From JAJXWB01 sp047971685 (lineage in GTDB: Bacteria > Pseudomonadota > Alphaproteobacteria > Rhizobiales > Beijerinckiaceae), in contig JBKDZW010000089.1 in NCBI GenBank assembly GCA_047971685.1, positions 5,282-69,281 on the forward strand: DNA of 64,000 bases, given 5' to 3'. The position numbers and the translations under genes were made by a program. Every line of letters begins with the position of its first letter. The stretch's first letter is position 1. Below, one piece after another: positions 61,142 to 64,000 of the stretch. Below the pieces are notes generated by a model that did no database searches, was not told the origin of the DNA, and saw only the letters and a list, made by a program, of their open reading frames with translations.

Positions 61142-62479
61142 TTAGAAAGCCGCCGCCGGCTGATCGCCCGGCAGGACGAGACCGCGCGGCGGCTCGACGA
61201 CCGGCCGGTCGACGATCAATTGCACGACCTGGCGGATATCGTCCTCGGTGTGGCTGGCCGAGATGAAGAAGCGCAGGCGCGGCTTGTCCTTGGGCACGCC
61301 TACCTGCACGACGGGCGGCACATAGACGCCGTGCGCCAGCAGGTGCTGGGAGACGGCCATGGTCTCCCACACCGAATTGAACAGGATCGGCACGACGGCG
61401 CGCCCGATCGCGGGGCCGGTGTCGAGGCCGGCGGCCTGCGCCGTGTTGCGCAGGAATTCGGCGTTATGCGCGAGTTTGGCGATGCGCCAGGATTCCGACT
61501 GCATCAGGTCCAGCGCCTTGGAGGCGGCAGCCGTGATGACCGGCGACAGGCCGACCGAATAGACGAAGCCCGGCAGGGTGAATTTCATCCAGTCGATGAG
61601 CAATTGCTTGCCGGCGACGAAACCGCCGCAGGAGGCGAAACTCTTCGACAAGGTGCCGACGATGAGATCGACGCGGGCGGGGTCGACGCCGCAATATTCG
61701 CACAGGCCCGCGCCGCGCTTGCCGAGAACGCCGATGGAATGGGCCTCGTCGACCAGAAGCCACACGCCGTGCTTTTCCTTGATGTCGCAGATGCGCGCCA
61801 GATCGACCGTGTCGCCGTCCATCGAATAGAGGCTTTCGACGACGATCAGGCAATTGCGGTATTTCTCGCGGTGCTCGGTGAGCAATTGGTCGAGATGGTC
61901 GAAATCGTTGTGGCGGAATACGATCTGGGCCGCATCCGCATTGCGCGCGCCGGTCGCCACGCTGTTGTGCGACAATTCGTCGAGGAAGATCGCGTCGCGC
62001 TTGGCCATCAGATGGGTGATGACGGTCAGATTGGTCAGATAGCCCGAGACCAGCGACAGCGTCGCTTCGGTTCCCAGAAACTTCGCGAGATTTTCCTCGA
62101 ATTTCTGGTGGGTCGAACGCTCGCCGCCGACAAGGCGGGACGCGAGCGCGCCCACGCCCAGCGTGTCGATGGCCCGGTGGGCGGCCGCCTTCACTTCCGG
62201 ATGCTCGGCAAGCCCCAGATAATCGTAATTGGCGAAAGAGACGTAATGCCCGCCGTTCCGGCCCTCGATCTCCGCCTTGAGCGTGTCGGTCGGCGCGAAG
62301 AACGGATTGCCGTGCTCGTCGAGGATGGCTTTGCCGGCGAGCCTGTAGCGCCGGAACGCATAATCGGAGAGGCTTTGGTGTTTTTTCGCCACGCAGAAAG
62401 GTTCCGGTTGCGGGACGGTCCGCCCCTGATTGCGTCGCGCAGCGCGCTGGGCCGCCTGCCGACGCTGCCCCTTTACCAT
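61142..62479 (-). CDS. spt: serine palmitoyltransferase (alpha-oxoamine synthase family)
   Basis: A 445-residue PLP enzyme of the AOS family. PLP-binding Lys279 is in VGTLSKSFASCGGF, with DEAHSIG (244-250), the stacking-type His171 (DELSHNS) and YVSFANYDYLGL near the N-terminus. It condenses serine with an acyl thioester to 3-ketosphinganine. KBL, ALAS and BioF are paralogues; the adjacent bCerS and ceramide-modifying genes decide for Spt. The first about 30 residues are basic and variable; GTG 62392 is an alternative start. It is the first gene of a four-gene minus-strand operon. Confidence 0.87.
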   Translation of the reverse strand: MVKGQRRQAAQRAARRNQGRTVPQPEPFCVAKKHQSLSDYAFRRYRLAGKAILDEHGNPFFAPTDTLKAEIEGRNGGHYVSFANYDYLGLAEHPEVKAAAHRAIDTLGVGALASRLVGGERSTHQKFEENLAKFLGTEATLSLVSGYLTNLTVITHLMAKRDAIFLDELSHNSVATGARNADAAQIVFRHNDFDHLDQLLTEHREKYRNCLIVVESLYSMDGDTVDLARICDIKEKHGVWLLVDEAHSIGVLGKRGAGLCEYCGVDPARVDLIVGTLSKSFASCGGFVAGKQLLIDWMKFTLPGFVYSVGLSPVITAAASKALDLMQSESWRIAKLAHNAEFLRNTAQAAGLDTGPAIGRAVVPILFNSVWETMAVSQHLLAHGVYVPPVVQVGVPKDKPRLRFFISASHTEDDIRQVVQLIVDRPVVEPPRGLVLPGDQPAAAF

Positions 62480-62586
62480 TAACCCGCAGGTCTGCGCCAG
62501 TAGCAGGCAGACCGCCGAAGCTCCGCCAGCTAAACCATTGTCGCCGAAACAGTCAATTCAGGGCCGGGGCGGGGGCCCCGCCAGGG

Positions 62587-62614
62587 CTTGAACGGGCGTC
62601 CCCTCCCCCCATAT
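62587..62614 (+). promoter_or_regulatory. sigma-32 (RpoH)-type heat-shock promoter
   Basis: CTTGAA (62587-62592), a 14-nt spacer and CCCCATAT (62607-62614) match the RpoH consensus CTTGAA-N14-CCCCATNT closely. It lies about 60 bp before the hsp20 start. Confidence 0.72.
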
Positions 62615-62674
62615 TGTCATTGTGTGGCGCGCCGCAACGGGCGCTGCAAGACGAGGCGCCTGAGGGGCTTCCAC

Positions 62675-63103
62675 ATGTCGCGTACGCCTACCCTGAATTC
62701 TCCGTTCCTGCTGGGATTCGAGACCATCGAGCGTGCGCTTGATCGCGTGACGCGGGCCGCAAGCGACGGCTATCCGCCCTATAATATCGAGCGCCTGTCG
62801 CGTACCGAGAACGAGCCGGAGCGCCTGCGCATCACGCTGGCGGTCGCCGGTTTCAACCGCGAACAACTCGATATTACCGTGGAGGAGAACCAATTGGTCA
62901 TTCGCGGACGCCAGCAGGAGGAGCGGGAGCGCAATTTTTTGCACCGCGGCATAGCCGCGCGGCAGTTCCAGCGCGCTTTTCTGCTTGCCGAGGGCATGCA
63001 GGTCCAAAGCGCCGATCTGTCCAACGGACTTCTTTCGGTCGACCTCGTCCGGCCCGAGCCGGAGCGGGTCATCCGCAAGATAGATATTTCCTCGCGCGAC
63101 TGA
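62675..63103 (+). CDS. small heat-shock protein (Hsp20/IbpA)
   Basis: A 142-residue sHSP. The alpha-crystallin domain (about residues 35-125) includes YNIERL, LRITLAVAGFNREQLDITVEENQLVIRG and the terminal NGLLSVDLVRPEPE before an IxI-like tail (IDI). The N-terminal FLLGFETIERALDRV is typical of rhizobial class A sHSPs. ATG 62675 follows the heat-shock promoter. Confidence 0.9.
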   Translation: MSRTPTLNSPFLLGFETIERALDRVTRAASDGYPPYNIERLSRTENEPERLRITLAVAGFNREQLDITVEENQLVIRGRQQEERERNFLHRGIAARQFQRAFLLAEGMQVQSADLSNGLLSVDLVRPEPERVIRKIDISSRD

Positions 63104-63175
63104 CGGGCCGGCGCGCCGGGCGAACCAGACGGCGAGGAAACGAGCGGGCCTATGAAAGGCCGCAAGGAGAGTAAA

Positions 63176-63421
63176 ATGACGCATAGCCCCTTTACCCCCG
63201 AACAATTCGCCAAGCTCGGCGCGGGTCAGGTCGCCTATGTCCGCGAAATGACCGCCGACGACATCAAGCGGCTGTTCCCGCAGGCGCCCGAGGTCGAGGC
63301 CGGCCTGAAATTATTCGCGTTGCTGTCGGAGGAGGGCGCGCCGATCGTGCTTGCTGATTCGCGCGACACGGCGATCGCGAGCGCCTGGGAAAACCAGCTT
63401 CAGGCCGTGAGCCTGCATTAG
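63176..63421 (+). CDS. DUF1150 family protein
   Basis: An 81-residue protein with VAYVREMTADDIKRLFP and a C-terminal VLADSRDTAIASAWENQL, the DUF1150 signature. It is commonly encoded next to Hsp20 in alphaproteobacteria. The start at 63176 has an aaggagag ribosome site. It lies 72 bp after hsp20 and is probably co-transcribed. Confidence 0.82.
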   Translation: MTHSPFTPEQFAKLGAGQVAYVREMTADDIKRLFPQAPEVEAGLKLFALLSEEGAPIVLADSRDTAIASAWENQLQAVSLH

Positions 63422-63492
63422 GGCGTAGTGACAATTTAAGGGATTCCCATTTGCGCTGAGTTCTGATTCAACACTGACTTTTGGAGGTCAGT

Positions 63493-63782
63493 GTGGAAGG
63501 TGAGGTGCTTCGGGACGATCAGTGGGAGCGGCTGCGTGAGTTTGTGCCGGCGGTCGCAAGGGCAAGCGCGGACCACGCAGCGACGGGCGACGGTTTCTTG
63601 ATGCCTTGCTGTGGCTGGCGCGTTCGGGCGGACGCTGGCGTGACTTGCCCGAGCGGTTCGGTCCTTACCAGACGGCCAAGCGCCGCTATTACCGCTGGGT
63701 TGAACAGGGTGTAATCGACCGGATATTCGAGGCGGTGTCGGACGATCCCGACATCGAATGGCTGGCGATCGACGCCACCGTG
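63493..63782 (+). pseudogene. IS5-family transposase remnant, frameshifted and 3'-truncated
   Basis: The reading frame starts at GTG 63493 (VEGEVLRDDQWERLREFVP) and shifts near 63548, apparently by loss of one G in the ccggcgg run. After it the typical GGRKGKRGPRSDGRRFLDALLW and RWRDLPERFGPYQTAKRRYYRW follow in the other frame. The similarity ends at IEWLAIDATV (about 63782), where a different sequence begins. Only the N-terminal about third of an IS5-type (IS427-like) transposase is left, without a complete DDE site. Confidence 0.8.
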
Positions 63783-63900
63783 AACCGCCTCGACCTTGAA
63801 CTCCCGACTGAATACTCGCCTCGCCATAACCCACCTCCAGCTTCATGAAACACCTTTTCTCGGTGTCCACGAAACCGGCAGCAGAGAGCAGGCCTCGCTT
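63783..63900 (-). mobile_element. IS3-family OrfA 5'-end remnant
   Basis: On the minus strand an OrfA-like start begins at 63827 (MARRVFSREFKVEAV, a classic IS3-group OrfA N-terminus). It is preceded by a good ggaggt ribosome site and the tggacaccgagaaaaggtgt leader. The OrfA homology stops at 63783, exactly where the IS5 remnant begins in the opposite orientation. The 3' boundary at about 63900 is approximate. Confidence 0.7.
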
Positions 63901-64000
63901 GTTTGGACAGCGCCCCGCGGAAATTAAGTGGATTCCTGCCGGGTTATGCTGAACGCGGGGCTTTGCGATTTTGGCTCGCGGCGTCGGGAGGGCGTAGCCC
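63901..64000. other. window-end sequence without a recognisable gene
   Basis: It contains a short stretch resembling the sequence at 63433 (aaattaagtggattcc versus aatttaagggattcc), which could mark element boundaries. Nothing else is identified. Confidence 0.4.

Noticed and set aside
61142..62479. 8-amino-7-oxononanoate synthase (BioF) as part of the biotin pathway
   Set aside because: The gene is 22 kb from bioB, lacks biotin neighbours and a BioR box, and is operonic with ceramide synthase and a DES1-like desaturase.

Overview
The window is one contiguous stretch of a GC-rich chromosome with almost no mobile DNA except at its right edge. It reads as an alphaproteobacterium, probably of the Hyphomicrobiales/Rhizobiales. 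The evidence is a BioR-type biotin repressor with TTATCTATAA boxes, a class I lysyl-tRNA synthetase, an FNR/FixK-type anaerobox, an Hsp20-DUF1150 pair, an EtfB-methyltransferase homologue, and a serine palmitoyltransferase next to a GNAT-type bacterial ceramide synthase. I cannot assign a genus. No rRNA, tRNA or CRISPR array was found.

Layout. 0-5.7 kb: a 5'-truncated MscS channel, a CAP lipoprotein, a glutamine amidotransferase, an SDR-TerB pair, TrmO, a small unknown protein and an EtfB-lysine-methyltransferase-like enzyme. 5.9-9.0 kb: a TRAP transporter (Tat-exported DctP, fused DctQM). 9.2-15.6 kb: UDP-glucose dehydrogenase, a Baeyer-Villiger-like flavin monooxygenase, an enoyl-CoA hydratase, an AtuA-family protein and a hotdog thioesterase. 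16.0-20.8 kb: an anaerobic operon of pyruvate formate-lyase, its radical-SAM activase and an AspT/YidE-type transporter, preceded by an AT-rich promoter with an FNR box. 20.9-24.5 kb: a TetR regulator, a benzaldehyde-lyase-like ThDP enzyme and a zinc-type alcohol dehydrogenase. 24.5-30.8 kb (minus strand): a complete MoxR/DUF58/DUF4381/BatA/BatB/TPR/BatD operon. 30.9-36.0 kb: an exported sulfatase, divergent from an octaheme cytochrome c and an exported HAD phosphatase. 36.3-38.6 kb: bioR-bioY-bioB with clustered BioR operators. 38.7-43.8 kb: universal stress protein, lysS, SulP transporter, NUDIX hydrolase. 43.9-50.2 kb: three glycosyltransferases, an LptF/G-like permease and a Wzm/Wzt-type polysaccharide or lipid ABC exporter.

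The most interesting region is 50.7-62.5 kb, which I read as a sphingolipid locus with eukaryote-like tailoring enzymes. A tightly overlapping plus-strand operon encodes an acyl carrier protein, a ketosynthase, a split HadA/HadB-like dehydratase, a short-chain reductase, a GT21 (ceramide-glucosyltransferase-type) enzyme and a second processive-type GT2. Facing it on the minus strand are serine palmitoyltransferase, bacterial ceramide synthase, a close homologue of the animal dihydroceramide delta-4 desaturase DES1/DEGS1 (including its N-terminal lipid-desaturase motif), and an FA2H/Scs7-like fatty acid 2-hydroxylase. Together these could make glycosylated ceramides carrying a sphingosine-type double bond and a 2-hydroxy acyl chain. 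The lipid product is inference.

A second theme is structural. Many intergenic gaps, and two coding regions, carry unrelated short tandem repeats of 15-25 bp in 2-6 copies, suggesting frequent slippage duplication. The right edge holds an Hsp20 gene with a good sigma-32-like promoter, followed by a frameshifted IS5-type transposase remnant joined head-on to an IS3-type OrfA remnant.
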